A DNA stretch of 64,000 nt from Edaphochlamys debaryana (GCA_016858145.1 JAEHOE010000225.1:1-64000), one strand, 5' to 3'; positions 1 through 14,900 are shown, counted from the first letter of the stretch. The notes: generated by a model not told the origin, from the sequence alone. Made by a program: numbers and translations.

Positions 1-2935
1 GGACGAGGCCCCTCGTCCCCATCGCGACTTGGGCTCCCAAGCCGCCGGGGGGCACGGCGGTGAGGGGACTGGGCTGGACGAGCCCCTCGGACCCATCGCG
101 ACTTGGGCTCCCAAGCCGCCCGGGGGCACGGCGGTGAGGGACTGGGCTGGACGAGGCCCCTCGGCACCCATCGCGACTTGGGCTCCCAAGCCGCCCGGGG
201 GGCACGGCGGTGAGGGACTGGGCTGGACGAGGCCCCTCGGCACCCATCGCGACTTGGGCTCCCAAGCCGCCGGGGGGCACGGCGGTGAGGGACTGGGCTG
301 GACGAGGCCCCTCGGCCACCCATCGCGACTTGGGCTCCCAAGCCGCCCGGGGGCACGGCGGTGAGGGACTGGGGGACGAGGCCCCTCGGCACCCATCGCG
401 ACTTGGGCTCCCAAGCCGCCCGGGGGCACGGCGGTGAGGGACTGGGCTGGACGAGGCCCCTCGGCACCCATCGCGACTTGGGCTCCCAAGCCGCCCGGGG
501 GCACGGCGGTGAGGGACTGGGCTGGACGAGGCCCCTCGGCACCCATCGCGACTTGGGCTCCCAAGCCGCCCGGGGGCACGGCGGTGAGGACTGGGGGACG
601 AGGCCCCTCGGCACCCATCGCGACTTGGGCTCCCAAGCCGCCCGGGGGCACGGCGGTGAGGGACTGGGCTGGACGAGGCCCCTCGGCACCCATCGCGACT
701 TGGGCTCCCAAGCCGCCCGGGGGCACGGCGGTGAGGGACTGGGCTGGACGAGGCCCCTCGGCACCCATCGCGACTTGGGCTCCCAAGCCGCCCGGGGGGC
801 ACGGCGGTGAGGGACTGGGCTGGACGAGGCCCCTCGGCACCCATCGCGACTTGGGCTCCCAGCCGCCCGGGGGGCACGGCGGTGAGGGACTGGGCTGGAC
901 GAGGCCCCTCGGCACCATCGCGACTTGGGCTCCCAAGCCGCCCGGGGGCACGGCGGTGAGGGACTGGGCTGGACGAGGCCCCTCGGCACCCATCGCGACT
1001 TGGGCTCCCAAGCGCCCGTGGGGCACGAGCGGTTGAGGGACTGGGCTGGACGAGGCCCCTCGGCACCCATCGCCGGACTTGGGCTCCCAAGCCGCCCGGG
1101 GGCACCGGCGGTGAGGGGACTGGGCTGGACGAGGCCCCTCGGCACCCATCGCGACTTGGGCTCCCAAGCCGCCCGGGGGCCACGGCGGTGAGGGACTGGG
1201 CTGGACAGGCCCCTCGGCACCCACGCGACTTGGGCTCCCAAGCCGCCCGGGTGGGCACGGCGGTGGAGTGACTGGGCTGGGACGAGGCCCTCGGCACCCA
1301 TCGCGACTTGGGCTCCCAAGCCGCCCGGGGGCACCGCGGTGAGGGACTGGGCATGGACGAAGGCCCCTCGGCACCCATCGCGACTTGGGCTCCCAAGCCG
1401 CCCGGGGCACGGCGGTGAGGGACTGGGCTGGACGAGGCCCCTCGGCACCCACGCGACTTGGGATCCCAAGCCGCCCGGGGGCACGGCGGTGAGGGACTGG
1501 GGCTGGACGAGGCCCTCGGCACCCCAATCGCGGACTTGCGGCTCCCAAGCCGCCCGGGGGGCACGCGGTTGATGGGAATGGGCTGGACGAGAGGGCCCTC
1601 GGCACCCATCGCGACTTGGGCTACCCAAGCCGCCCCGGGGGCACCGCGGTGAGGGACTGGGCTGGACGAGGGCACCATCGGCACCACATCGCGGACTTGG
1701 GCTCCCAGCCGCCCCGGGGGGCACACGGCGGTGGAGGGCCTGGCTGGTACAATGCCCCTCGGCACCCATCGCGGACTTGGGCTCCAAGCCCCCGGGGGCA
1801 CCGGCGGTGAGGGACGTGGGCTGGACGAGGCCCCCTCGGCACCCAATCGCGACGTTGGGCTCCCAAGCCGCCCGGGGGGCACCGCGGTGAGGGACTGGGC
1901 TGGACGAGGCCCCTCGGCACCCATCGCGACTTGGGCTCCCAAGCCGCCCGGGGGGCACGGCGGTGAGGGACTGGGCTGGACGAGGCCCCCTCGGCACCCA
2001 TCGCGACTTGGGCTCCCAAGCCGCCCGGGGGCACGGCGGTGAGGGACTGGGCTGGACGAGGCCCCTCGGCACCCCATCGCGACTTGGGCTCCCAAGCCGC
2101 CCGGGGGGCACGGCGGTGAGGGGACTGGGCTGGACGAGGCCCCTCGGCACCCATCGCGACTTGGGCTCCCCAAGCCGGCCCGGGGGCACGGCGGTGAGGG
2201 ACTGGGCTGGACGAGGCCCCCTCGGCAACCCATCGCGACTTGGGCTCCCAAGCCGCCCGGGGGGCACGGCGGTGAGGGACTGGGCTGGACGAGGCCCCTC
2301 GGCACCCCATCGCGACTTGGGCTCCCAAGCCGCCCGGGGGCACTGCGGTTGAGGGGACTGGGCTGGACGAGGCCCCTCGGCACCCATCGCGACTTGGGCT
2401 TCACCAAGCCGCCGGGGGGGGCACGGCGGTGAGGGACTGGGCTGGACGAGGCCCCTCGGCACCCCATCGAGACTTGGGCTCCCAAGGCCGCCCGGGGGGC
2501 ACGGCGGTGAGGGACTGGGCTGGACGAGGCCCCTCGGCACCCATCGCGACTTGGGCTCCCAAGCCGCCCGGGGGCACGGCAGGTGAGGGACGGGCTGGAC
2601 GAGGCCCCTCGGCCACCCATCGCGACTTTGGCTCCCAAGCCGCCCGGGGGGCACGGCGGTGAGGGACTGGGGCTGGACGAGGCCCTCGGCACCCCATCGC
2701 GACTTGGGCTCCCAAGCCGCCCGGGGGGCACGGCGGTGAGGGACTGGGCTGACGAGGCCCCTCGGCACCCATCGCGACTTGGGCTCCCAAGCCGCCCGGG
2801 GGGCACGGCGGTGAGGACTGGGCTGGACGAGGCCCCTCGGCCACCCATCGCGACTTGGGCTCCAAGCCGCCCGGGGGGGCACGGCGGTGAGGGACTGGGG
2901 CTGGACGAGGCCCCTCGGCACCCATCGCGACTTGG
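1..2935. repeat. Degraded left part of the minisatellite
   Basis: Units here carry many single-base insertions, deletions and substitutions: variable G-run length, extra or missing C in the CCCCTCGG block, and lost bases in the CATCGCGACT block. Copies beyond about 2940 are almost perfect. The change is gradual but obvious between about 2600 and 2950. Two explanations fit: older, less homogenised array-edge copies, or uncorrected long-read errors near a contig end. Most changes are homopolymer or single-base indels, which makes the error explanation a serious one. Confidence 0.8.
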
Positions 2936-5900
2936 GCTCCAAGCCGCCCGGGGGCACGGCGGTGAGGGACTGGGCTGGACGAGGCCCCTCGGCACCCATC
3001 GCGACTTGGGCTCCCAAGCCGCCCGGGGGCACGGCGGTGAGGGACTGGGCTGGACGAGGCCCCTCGGCACCCATCGCGACTTGGGCTCCCAAGCCGCCCG
3101 GGGGCACGGCGGTGAGGGACTGGGCTGGACGAGGCCCCTCGGCACCCATCGCGACTTGGGCTCCCAAGCCGCCCGGGGGCACGGCGGTGAGGGACTGGGC
3201 TGGACGAGGCCCCTCGGCACCCATCGCGACTTGGGCTCCCAAGCCGCCCGGGGGGCACGGCGGTGAGGGACTGGGCTGGACGAGGCCCCTCGGCACCCAT
3301 CGCGACTTGGGCTCCCAAGCCGCCCGGGGGGCACGGCGGTGAGGGACTGGGCTGGACGAGGCCCCTCGGCACCCATCGCGACTTGGGCTCCCAAGCCGCC
3401 CGGGGGCACGGCGGTGAGGGACTGGGCTGGACGAGGCCCCTCGGCACCCATCGCGACTTGGGCTCCCAAGCCGCCCGGGGGGCACGGCGGTGAGGGACTG
3501 GGCTGGACGAGGCCCCTCGGCACCCATCGCGACTTGGGCTCCCAAGCCGCCCGGGGGGCACGGCGGTGAGGGACTGGGCTGGACGAGGCCCCTCGGCACC
3601 CATCGCGACTTGGGCTCCCAAGCCGCCCGGGGGCACGGCGGTGAGGGACTGGGCTGGACGAGGCCCCTCGGCACCCATCGCGACTTGGGCTCCCAAGCCG
3701 CCCGGGGGGCACGAGGTACAGGGCCGGGGCTGGAGGAGGCCCCTCGGCACCCACCGCGACTTGGGCTCCCAAGCCGCCCGGGGGGCACGGCGGTGAGGGA
3801 CTGGGCTGGACGAGGCCCCTCGGCACCCATCGCGACTTGGGCTCCCAAGCCGCCCGGGGGGCACGGCGGTGAGGGACTGGGCTGGACGAGGCCCCTCGGC
3901 ACCCATCGCGACTTGGGCTCCCAAGCCGCCCGGGGGCACGGCGGTGAGGGACTGGGCTGGACGAGGCCCCTCGGCACCCATCGCGACTTGGGCTCCCAAG
4001 CCGCCCGGGGGCACGGCGGTGAGGGACTGGGCTGGACGAGGCCCCTCGGCACCCATCGCGACTTGGGCTCCCAAGCCGCCCGGGGGCACGGCGGTGAGGG
4101 ACTGGGCTGGACGAGGCCCCTCGGCACCCATCGCGACTTGGGCTCCCAAGCCGCCCGGGGGCACGGCGGTGAGGGACTGGGCTGGACGAGGCCCCTCGGC
4201 ACCCATCGCGACTTGGGCTCCCAAGCCGCCCGGGGGCACGGCGGTGAGGGACTGGGCTGGACGAGGCCCCTCGGCACCCATCGCGACTTGGGCTCCCAAG
4301 CCGCCCGGGGGGCACGGCGGTGAGGGACTGGGCTGGACGAGGCCCCTCGGCACCCATCGCGACTTGGGCTCCCAAGCCGCCCGGGGGCACGGCGGTGAGG
4401 GACTGGGCTGGACGAGGCCCCTCGGCACCCATCGCGACTTGGGCTCCCAAGCCGCCCGGGGGCACCGGCGGTGAGGGACTGGGCTGGACGAGGCCCCTCG
4501 GCACCCATCGCGACTTGGGCTCCCAAGCCGCCCGGGGGGCACGGCGGTGAGGGACTGGGCTGGACGAGGCCCCTCGGCACCCATCGCGACTTGGGCTCCC
4601 AAGCCGCCCGGGGGCACGGCGGTGAGGGACTGGGCTGGACGAGGCCCCTCGGCACCCATCGCGACTTGGGCTCCCAAGCCGCCCGGGGGGCACGGCGGTG
4701 AGGGACTGGGCTGGACGAGGCCCCTCGGCACCCATCGCGACTTGGGCTCCCAAGCCGCCCGGGGGGCACGGCGGTGAGGGACTGGGCTGGACGAGGCCCC
4801 TCGGCACCCATCGCGACTTGGGCTCCCAAGCCGCCCGGGGGCACGGCGGTGAGGGACTGGGCTGGACGAGGCCCCTCGGCACCCATCGCGACTTGGGCTC
4901 CCAAGCCGCCCGGGGGGCACGGCGGTGAGGGACTGGGCTGGACGAGGCCCCTCGGCACCCATCGCGACTTGGGCTCCCAAGCCGCCCGGGGGCACGGCGG
5001 TGAGGGACTGGGCTGGACGAGGCCCCTCGGCACCCATCGCGACTTGGGCTCCCAAGCCGCCCGGGGGGCACGGCGGTGAGGGACTGGGCTGGACGAGGCC
5101 CCTCGGCACCCATCGCGACTTGGGCTCCCAAGCCGCCCGGGGGCACGGCGGTGAGGGACTGGGCTGGACGAGGCCCCTCGGCACCCATCGCGACTTGGGC
5201 TCCCAAGCCGCCCGGGGGCACGGCGGTGAGGGACTGGGCTGGACGAGGCCCCTCGGCACCCATCGCGACTTGGGCTCCCAAGCCGCCCGGGGGCACGGCG
5301 GTGAGGGACTGGGCTGGACGAGGCCCCTCGGCACCCATCGCGACTTGGGCTCCCAAGCCGCCCGGGGGCACGGCGGTGAGGGACTGGGCTGGACGAGGCC
5401 CCTCGGCACCCATCGCGACTTGGGCTCCCAAGCCGCCCGGGGGCACGGCGGTGAGGGACTGGGCTGGACGAGGCCCCTCGGCACCCATCGCGACTTGGGC
5501 TCCCAAGCCGCCCGGGGGCACGGCGGTGAGGGACTGGGCTGGACGAGGCCCCTCGGCACCCATCGCGACTTGGGCTCCCAAGCCGCCCGGGGGCACGGCG
5601 GTGAGGGACTGGGCTGGACGAGGCCCCTCGGCACCCATCGCGACTTGGGCTCCCAAGCCGCCCGGGGGCACGGCGGTGAGGGACTGGGCTGGACGAGGCC
5701 CCTCGGCACCCATCGCGACTTGGGCTCCCAAGCCGCCCGGGGGCACGGCGGTGAGGGACTGGGCTGGACGAGGCCCCTCGGCACCCATCGCGACTTGGGC
5801 TCCCAAGCCGCCCGGGGGCACCGGCGGTGAGGGACTGGGCTGGACGAGGCCCCTCGGCACCCATCGCGACTTGGGCTCCCAAGCCGCCCGGGGGCACGGC

Positions 5901-8900
5901 GGTGAGGGACTGGGCTGGACGAGGCCCCTCGGCACCCATCGCGACTTGGGCTCCCAAGCCGCCCGGGGGCACGGCGGTGAGGGACTGGGCTGGACGAGGC
6001 CCCTCGGCACCCATCGCGACTTGGGCTCCCAAGCCGCCCGGGGGCACGGCGGTGAGGGACTGGGCTGGACGAGGCCCCTCGGCACCCATCGCGACTTGGG
6101 CTCCCAAGCCGCCCGGGGGCACGGCGGTGAGGGACTGGGCTGGACGAGGCCCCTCGGCACCCATCGCGACTTGGGCTCCCAAGCCGCCCGGGGGCACGGC
6201 GGTGAGGGACTGGGCTGGACGAGGCCCCTCGGCACCCATCGCGACTTGGGCTCCCAAGCCGCCCGGGGGGCACGGCGGTGAGGGACTGGGCTGGACGAGG
6301 CCCCTCGGCACCCATCGCGACTTGGGCTCCCAAGCCGCCCGGGGGGCACGGCGGTGAGGGACTGGGCTGGACGAGGCCCCTCGGCACCCATCGCGACTTG
6401 GGCTCCCAAGCCGCCCGGGGGCACGGCGGTGAGGGACTGGGCTGGACGAGGCCCCTCGGCACCCATCGCGACTTGGGCTCCCAAGCCGCCCGGGGGCACG
6501 GCGGTGAGGGACTGGGCTGGACGAGGCCCCTCGGCACCCATCGCGACTTGGGCTCCCAAGCCGCCCGGGGGGCACGGCGGTGAGGGACTGGGCTGGACGA
6601 GGCCCCTCGGCACCCATCGCGACTTGGGCTCCCAAGCCGCCCGGGGGGCACGGCGGTGAGGGACTGGGCTGGACGAGGCCCCTCGGCACCCATCGCGACT
6701 TGGGCTCCCAAGCCGCCCGGGGGGCACGGCGGTGAGGGACTGGGCTGGACGAGGCCCCTCGGCACCCATCGCGACTTGGGCTCCCAAGCCGCCCGGGGGG
6801 CACGGCGGTGAGGGACTGGGCTGGACGAGGCCCCTCGGCACCCATCGCGACTTGGGCTCCCAAGCCGCCCGGGGGCACGGCGGTGAGGGACTGGGCTGGA
6901 CGAGGCCCCTCGGCACCCATCGCGACTTGGGCTCCCAAGCCGCCCGGGGGCACGGCGGTGAGGGACTGGGCTGGACGAGGCCCCTCGGCACCCATCGCGA
7001 CTTGGGCTCCCAAGCCGCCCGGGGGGCACCGGCGGTGAGGGACTGGGCTGGACGAGGCCCCTCGGCACCCATCGCGACTTGGGCTCCCAAGCCGCCCGGG
7101 GGGCACCGGCGGTGAGGGACTGGGCTGGACGAAGGCCCCTCGGCACCCATCGCGACTTGGGCTCCCAAGCCGCCCGGGGGGCACGGCGGTGAGGGACTGG
7201 GCTGGACGAGGCCCCTCGGCACCCATCGCGACTTGGGCTCCCAAGCCGCCCGGGGGCACCGGCGGTGAGGGACTGGGCTGGACGAGGCCCCTCGGCACCC
7301 ATCGCGACTTGGGCTCCCAAGCCGCCCGGGGGGCACGGCGGTGAGGGACTGGGCTGGACGAGGCCCCTCGGCACCCATCGCGACTTGGGCTCCCAAGCCG
7401 CCCGGGGGCACGGCGGTGAGGGACTGGGCTGGACGAGGCCCCTCGGCACCCATCGCGACTTGGGCTCCCAAGCCGCCCGGGGGCACGGCGGTGAGGGACT
7501 GGGCTGGACGAGGCCCCTCGGCACCCATCGCGACTTGGGCTCCCAAGCCGCCCGGGGGGCACGGCGGTGAGGGACTGGGCTGGACGAGGCCCCTCGGCAC
7601 CCATCGCGACTTGGGCTCCCAAGCCGCCCGGGGGCACGGCGGTGAGGGACTGGGCTGGACGAGGCCCCTCGGCACCCATCGCGACTTGGGCTCCCAAGCC
7701 GCCCGGGGGCACGGCGGTGAGGGACTGGGCTGGACGAGGCCCCTCGGCACCCATCGCGACTTGGGCTCCCAAGCCGCCCGGGGGCACGGCGGTGAGGGAC
7801 TGGGCTGGACGAGGCCCCTCGGCACCCATCGCGACTTGGGCTCCCAAGCCGCCCGGGGGGCACGGCGGTGAGGGACTGGGCTGGACGAGGCCCCTCGGCA
7901 CCCATCGCGACTTGGGCTCCCAAGCCGCCCGGGGGGCACGGCGGTGAGGGACTGGGCTGGACGAGGCCCCTCGGCACCCATCGCGACTTGGGCTCCCAAG
8001 CCGCCCGGGGGCACGGCGGTGAGGGACTGGGCTGGACGAGGCCCCTCGGCACCCATCGCGACTTGGGCTCCCAAGCCGCCCGGGGGCACGGCGGTGAGGG
8101 ACTGGGCTGGACGAGGCCCCTCGGCACCCATCGCGACTTGGGCTCCCAAGCCGCCCGGGGGCACGGCGGTGAGGGACTGGGCTGGACGAGGCCCCTCGGC
8201 ACCCATCGCGACTTGGGCTCCCAAGCCGCCCGGGGGCACGGCGGTGAGGGACTGGGCTGGACGAGGCCCCTCGGCACCCATCGCGACTTGGGCTCCCAAG
8301 CCGCCCGGGGGCACGGCGGTGAGGGACTGGGCTGGACGAGGCCCCTCGGCACCCATCGCGACTTGGGCTCCCAAGCCGCCCGGGGGGCACGGCGGTGAGG
8401 GACTGGGCTGGACGAGGCCCCTCGGCACCCATCGCGACTTGGGCTCCCAAGCCGCCCGGGGGCACGGCGGTGAGGGACTGGGCTGGACGAGGCCCCTCGG
8501 CACCCATCGCGACTTGGGCTCCCAAGCCGCCCGGGGGCACGGCGGTGAGGGACTGGGCTGGACGAGGCCCCTCGGCACCCATCGCGACTTGGGCTCCCAA
8601 GCCGCCCGGGGGCACGGCGGTGAGGGACTGGGCTGGACGAGGCCCCTCGGCACCCATCGCGACTTGGGCTCCCAAGCCGCCCGGGGGCACGGCGGTGAGG
8701 GACTGGGCTGGACGAGGCCCCTCGGCACCCATCGCGACTTGGGCTCCCAAGCCGCCCGGGGGCACGGCGGTGAGGGACTGGGCTGGACGAGGCCCCTCGG
8801 CACCCATCGCGACTTGGGCTCCCAAGCCGCCCGGGGGCACGGCGGTGAGGGACTGGGCTGGACGAGGCCCCTCGGCACCCATCGCGACTTGGGCTCCCAA

Positions 8901-11900
8901 GCCGCCCGGGGGCACGGCGGTGAGGGACTGGGCTGGACGAGGCCCCTCGGCACCCATCGCGACTTGGGCTCCCAAGCCGCCCGGGGGGCACGGCGGTGAG
9001 GGACTGGGCTGGACGAGGCCCCTCGGCACCCATCGCGACTTGGGCTCCCAAGCCGCCCGGGGGCACGGCGGTGAGGGACTGGGCTGGACGAGGCCCCTCG
9101 GCACCCATCGCGACTTGGGCTCCCAAGCCGCCCGGGGGGCACGGCGGTGAGGGACTGGGCTGGACGAGGCCCCTCGGCACCCATCGCGACTTGGGCTCCC
9201 AAGCCGCCCGGGGGGCACGGCGGTGAGGGACTGGGCTGGACGAGGCCCCTCGGCACCCATCGCGACTTGGGCTCCCAAGCCGCCCGGGGGGCACGGCGGT
9301 GAGGGACTGGGCTGGACGAGGCCCCTCGGCACCCATCGCGACTTGGGCTCCCAAGCCGCCCGGGGGCACGGCGGTGAGGGACTGGGCTGGACGAGGCCCC
9401 TCGGCACCCATCGCGACTTGGGCTCCCAAGCCGCCCGGGGGGCACGGCGGTGAGGGACTGGGCTGGACGAGGCCCCTCGGCACCCATCGCGACTTGGGCT
9501 CCCAAGCCGCCCGGGGGCACGGCGGTGAGGGACTGGGCTGGACGAGGCCCCTCGGCACCCATCGCGACTTGGGCTCCCAAGCCGCCCGGGGGGCACGGCG
9601 GTGAGGGACTGGGCTGGACGAGGCCCCTCGGCACCCATCGCGACTTGGGCTCCCAAGCCGCCCGGGGGGCACGGCGGTGAGGGACTGGGCTGGACGAGGC
9701 CCCTCGGCACCCATCGCGACTTGGGCTCCCAAGCCGCCCGGGGGCACGGCGGTGAGGGACTGGGCTGGACGAGGCCCCTCGGCACCCATCGCGACTTGGG
9801 CTCCCAAGCCGCCCGGGGGCACGGCGGTGAGGGACTGGGCTGGACGAGGCCCCTCGGCACCCATCGCGACTTGGGCTCCCAAGCCGCCCGGGGGCACGGC
9901 GGTGAGGGACTGGGCTGGACGAGGCCCCTCGGCACCCATCGCGACTTGGGCTCCCAAGCCGCCCGGGGGCACGGCGGTGAGGGACTGGGCTGGACGAGGC
10001 CCCTCGGCACCCATCGCGACTTGGGCTCCCAAGCCGCCCGGGGGGCACGGCGGTGAGGGACTGGGCTGGACGAGGCCCCTCGGCACCCATCGCGACTTGG
10101 GCTCCCAAGCCGCCCGGGGGCACGGCGGTGAGGGACTGGGCTGGACGAGGCCCCTCGGCACCCATCGCGACTTGGGCTCCCAAGCCGCCCGGGGGCACGG
10201 CGGTGAGGGACTGGGCTGGACGAGGCCCCTCGGCACCCATCGCGACTTGGGCTCCCAAGCCGCCCGGGGGCACGGCGGTGAGGGACTGGGCTGGACGAGG
10301 CCCCTCGGCACCCATCGCGACTTGGGCTCCCAAGCCGCCCGGGGGCACGGCGGTGAGGGACTGGGCTGGACGAGGCCCCTCGGCACCCATCGCGACTTGG
10401 GCTCCCAAGCCGCCCGGGGGCACGGCGGTGAGGGACTGGGCTGGACGAGGCCCCTCGGCACCCATCGCGACTTGGGCTCCCAAGCCGCCCGGGGGCACGG
10501 CGGTGAGGGACTGGGCTGGACGAGGCCCCTCGGCACCCATCGCGACTTGGGCTCCCAAGCCGCCCGGGGGGCACGGCGGTGAGGGACTGGGCTGGACGAG
10601 GCCCCTCGGCACCCATCGCGACTTGGGCTCCCAAGCCGCCCGGGGGGCACGGCGGTGAGGGACTGGGCTGGACGAGGCCCCTCGGCACCCATCGCGACTT
10701 GGGCTCCCAAGCCGCCCGGGGGCACGGCGGTGAGGGACTGGGCTGGACGAGGCCCCTCGGCACCCATCGCGACTTGGGCTCCCAAGCCGCCCGGGGGGCA
10801 CGGCGGTGAGGGACTGGGCTGGACGAGGCCCCTCGGCACCCATCGCGACTTGGGCTCCCAAGCCGCCCGGGGGCACGGCGGTGAGGGACTGGGCTGGACG
10901 AGGCCCCTCGGCACCCATCGCGACTTGGGCTCCCAAGCCGCCCGGGGGCACGGCGGTGAGGGACTGGGCTGGACGAGGCCCCTCGGCACCCATCGCGACT
11001 TGGGCTCCCAAGCCGCCCGGGGGCACGGCGGTGAGGGACTGGGCTGGACGAGGCCCCTCGGCACCCATCGCGACTTGGGCTCCCAAGCCGCCCGGGGGCA
11101 CGGCGGTGAGGGACTGGGCTGGACGAGGCCCCTCGGCACCCATCGCGACTTGGGCTCCCAAGCCGCCCGGGGGGCACGGCGGTGAGGGACTGGGCTGGAC
11201 GAGGCCCCTCGGCACCCATCGCGACTTGGGCTCCCAAGCCGCCCGGGGGGCACGGCGGTGAGGGACTGGGCTGGACGAGGCCCCTCGGCACCCATCGCGA
11301 CTTGGGCTCCCAAGCCGCCCGGGGGCACGGCGGTGAGGGACTGGGCTGGACGAGGCCCCTCGGCACCCATCGCGACTTGGGCTCCCAAGCCGCCCGGGGG
11401 CACGGCGGTGAGGGACTGGGCTGGACGAGGCCCCTCGGCACCCATCGCGACTTGGGCTCCCAAGCCGCCCGGGGGCACGGCGGTGAGGGACTGGGCTGGA
11501 CGAGGCCCCTCGGCACCCATCGCGACTTGGGCTCCCAAGCCGCCCGGGGGGCACGGCGGTGAGGGACTGGGCTGGACGAGGCCCCTCGGCACCCATCGCG
11601 ACTTGGGCTCCCAAGCCGCCCGGGGGCACGGCGGTGAGGGACTGGGCTGGACGAGGCCCCTCGGCACCCATCGCGACTTGGGCTCCCAAGCCGCCCGGGG
11701 GCACGGCGGTGAGGGACTGGGCTGGACGAGGCCCCTCGGCACCCATCGCGACTTGGGCTCCCAAGCCGCCCGGGGGCACGGCGGTGAGGGACTGGGCTGG
11801 ACGAGGCCCCTCGGCACCCATCGCGACTTGGGCTCCCAAGCCGCCCGGGGGCACGGCGGTGAGGGACTGGGCTGGACGAGGCCCCTCGGCACCCATCGCG

Positions 11901-14900
11901 ACTTGGGCTCCCAAGCCGCCCGGGGGGCACGGCGGTGAGGGACTGGGCTGGACGAGGCCCCTCGGCACCCATCGCGACTTGGGCTCCCAAGCCGCCCGGG
12001 GGCACGGCGGTGAGGGACTGGGCTGGACGAGGCCCCTCGGCACCCATCGCGACTTGGGCTCCCAAGCCGCCCGGGGGCACGGCGGTGAGGGACTGGGCTG
12101 GACGAGGCCCCTCGGCACCCATCGCGACTTGGGCTCCCAAGCCGCCCGGGGGCACGGCGGTGAGGGACTGGGCTGGACGAGGCCCCTCGGCACCCATCGC
12201 GACTTGGGCTCCCAAGCCGCCCGGGGGGCACGGCGGTGAGGGACTGGGCTGGACGAGGCCCCTCGGCACCCATCGCGACTTGGGCTCCCAAGCCGCCCGG
12301 GGGCACGGCGGTGAGGGACTGGGCTGGACGAGGCCCCTCGGCACCCATCGCGACTTGGGCTCCCAAGCCGCCCGGGGGCACGGCGGTGAGGGACTGGGCT
12401 GGACGAGGCCCCTCGGCACCCATCGCGACTTGGGCTCCCAAGCCGCCCGGGGGCACGGCGGTGAGGGACTGGGCTGGACGAGGCCCCTCGGCACCCATCG
12501 CGACTTGGGCTCCCAAGCCGCCCGGGGGCACGGCGGTGAGGGACTGGGCTGGACGAGGCCCCTCGGCACCCATCGCGACTTGGGCTCCCAAGCCGCCCGG
12601 GGGGCACGGCGGTGAGGGACTGGGCTGGACGAGGCCCCTCGGCACCCATCGCGACTTGGGCTCCCAAGCCGCCCGGGGGGCACGGCGGTGAGGGACTGGG
12701 CTGGACGAGGCCCCTCGGCACCCATCGCGACTTGGGCTCCCAAGCCGCCCGGGGGGCACGGCGGTGAGGGACTGGGCTGGACGAGGCCCCTCGGCACCCA
12801 TCGCGACTTGGGCTCCCAAGCCGCCCGGGGGGCACGGCGGTGAGGGACTGGGCTGGACGAGGCCCCTCGGCACCCATCGCGACTTGGGCTCCCAAGCCGC
12901 CCGGGGGCACGGCGGTGAGGGACTGGGCTGGACGAGGCCCCTCGGCACCCATCGCGACTTGGGCTCCCAAGCCGCCCGGGGGCACGGCGGTGAGGGACTG
13001 GGCTGGACGAGGCCCCTCGGCACCCATCGCGACTTGGGCTCCCAAGCCGCCCGGGGGCACGGCGGTGAGGGACTGGGCTGGACGAGGCCCCTCGGCACCC
13101 ATCGCGACTTGGGCTCCCAAGCCGCCCGGGGGCACGGCGGTGAGGGACTGGGCTGGACGAGGCCCCTCGGCACCCATCGCGACTTGGGCTCCCAAGCCGC
13201 CCGGGGGGCACGGCGGTGAGGGACTGGGCTGGACGAGGCCCCTCGGCACCCATCGCGACTTGGGCTCCCAAGCCGCCCGGGGGCACGGCGGTGAGGGACT
13301 GGGCTGGACGAGGCCCCTCGGCACCCATCGCGACTTGGGCTCCCAAGCCGCCCGGGGGCACGGCGGTGAGGGACTGGGCTGGACGAGGCCCCTCGGCACC
13401 CATCGCGACTTGGGCTCCCAAGCCGCCCGGGGGGCACGGCGGTGAGGGACTGGGCTGGACGAGGCCCTCGGCACCCATCGCGACTTGGGCTCCCAAGCCG
13501 CCCGGGGGGCACGGCGGTGAGGGACTGGGCCTGGACGAGGCCCCTCGGCACCCATCGCGACTTGGGCTCCCAAGCCGCCCGGGGGCACGGCGGTGAGGGA
13601 CTGGGCTGGACGAGGCCCCTCGGCACCCATCGCGACTTGGGCTCCCAAGCCGCCCGGGGGCACGGCGGTGAGGGACTGGGCTGGACGAGGCCCCTCGGCA
13701 CCCATCGCGACTTGGGCTCCCAAGCCGCCCGGGGGCACGGCGGTGAGGGACTGGGCTGGACGAGGCCCCTCGGCACCCATCGCGACTTGGGCTCCCAAGC
13801 CGCCCGGGGGCCCGGCGGTGAGGGACTGGGCTGGACGAGGGCCCCTCGGCACCGCACCCATCGCGACTTGGGCTCCCAAGCCGCCCGGGGGCACGGCGGT
13901 GAGGGACTGGGCTGGACGAGGCCCCTCGGCACCCATCGCGACTTGGGCTCCCAAGCCGCCCGGGGGGCACGGCGGTGAGGGACTGGGCTGGACGAGGCCC
14001 CTCGGCACCCATCGCGACTTGGGCTCCCAAGCCGCCCGGGGGGCACGGCGGTGAGGGACTGGGCTGGACGAGGCCCCTCGGCACCCATCGCGACTTGGGC
14101 TCCCAAGCCGCCCGGGGGCACGGCGGTGAGGGACTGGGCTGGACGAGGCCCCTCGGCACCCATCGCGACTTGGGCTCCCAAGCCGCCCGGGGGGCACGGC
14201 GGTGAGGGACTGGGCTGGACGAGGCCCCTCGGCACCCATCGCGACTTGGGCTCCCAAGCCGCCCGGGGGGCACGGCGGTGAGGGACTGGGCTGGACGAGG
14301 CCCCTCGGCACCCATCGCGACTTGGGCTCCCAAGCCGCCCGGGGGCACGGCGGTGAGGGACTGGGCTGGACGAGGCCCCTCGGCACCCATCGCGACTTGG
14401 GCTCCCAAGCCGCCCGGGGGCACGGCGGTGAGGGACTGGGCTGGACGAGGCCCCTCGGCACCCATCGCGACTTGGGCTCCCAAGCCGCCCGGGGGCACGG
14501 CGGTGAGGGACTGGGCTGGACGAGGCCCCTCGGCACCCATCGCGACTTGGGCTCCCAAGCCGCCCGGGGGCACGGCGGTGAGGGACTGGGCTGGACGAGG
14601 CCCCTCGGCACCCATCGCGACTTGGGCTCCCAAGCCGCCCGGGGGGCACGGCGGTGAGGGACTGGGCTGGACGAGGCCCCTCGGCACCCATCGCGACTTG
14701 GGCTCCCAAGCCGCCGGGGGCACGGCGGTGAGGGACTGGGCTGGACGAGGCCCCTCGGCACCCATCGCGACTTGGGCTCCCAAGCCGCCCGGGGGCACGG
14801 CGGTGAGGGACTGGGCTGGACGAGGCCCCTCGGCACCCATCGCGACTTGGGCTCCCAAGCCGCCCGGGGGCACGGCGGTGAGGGACTGGGCTGGACGAGG

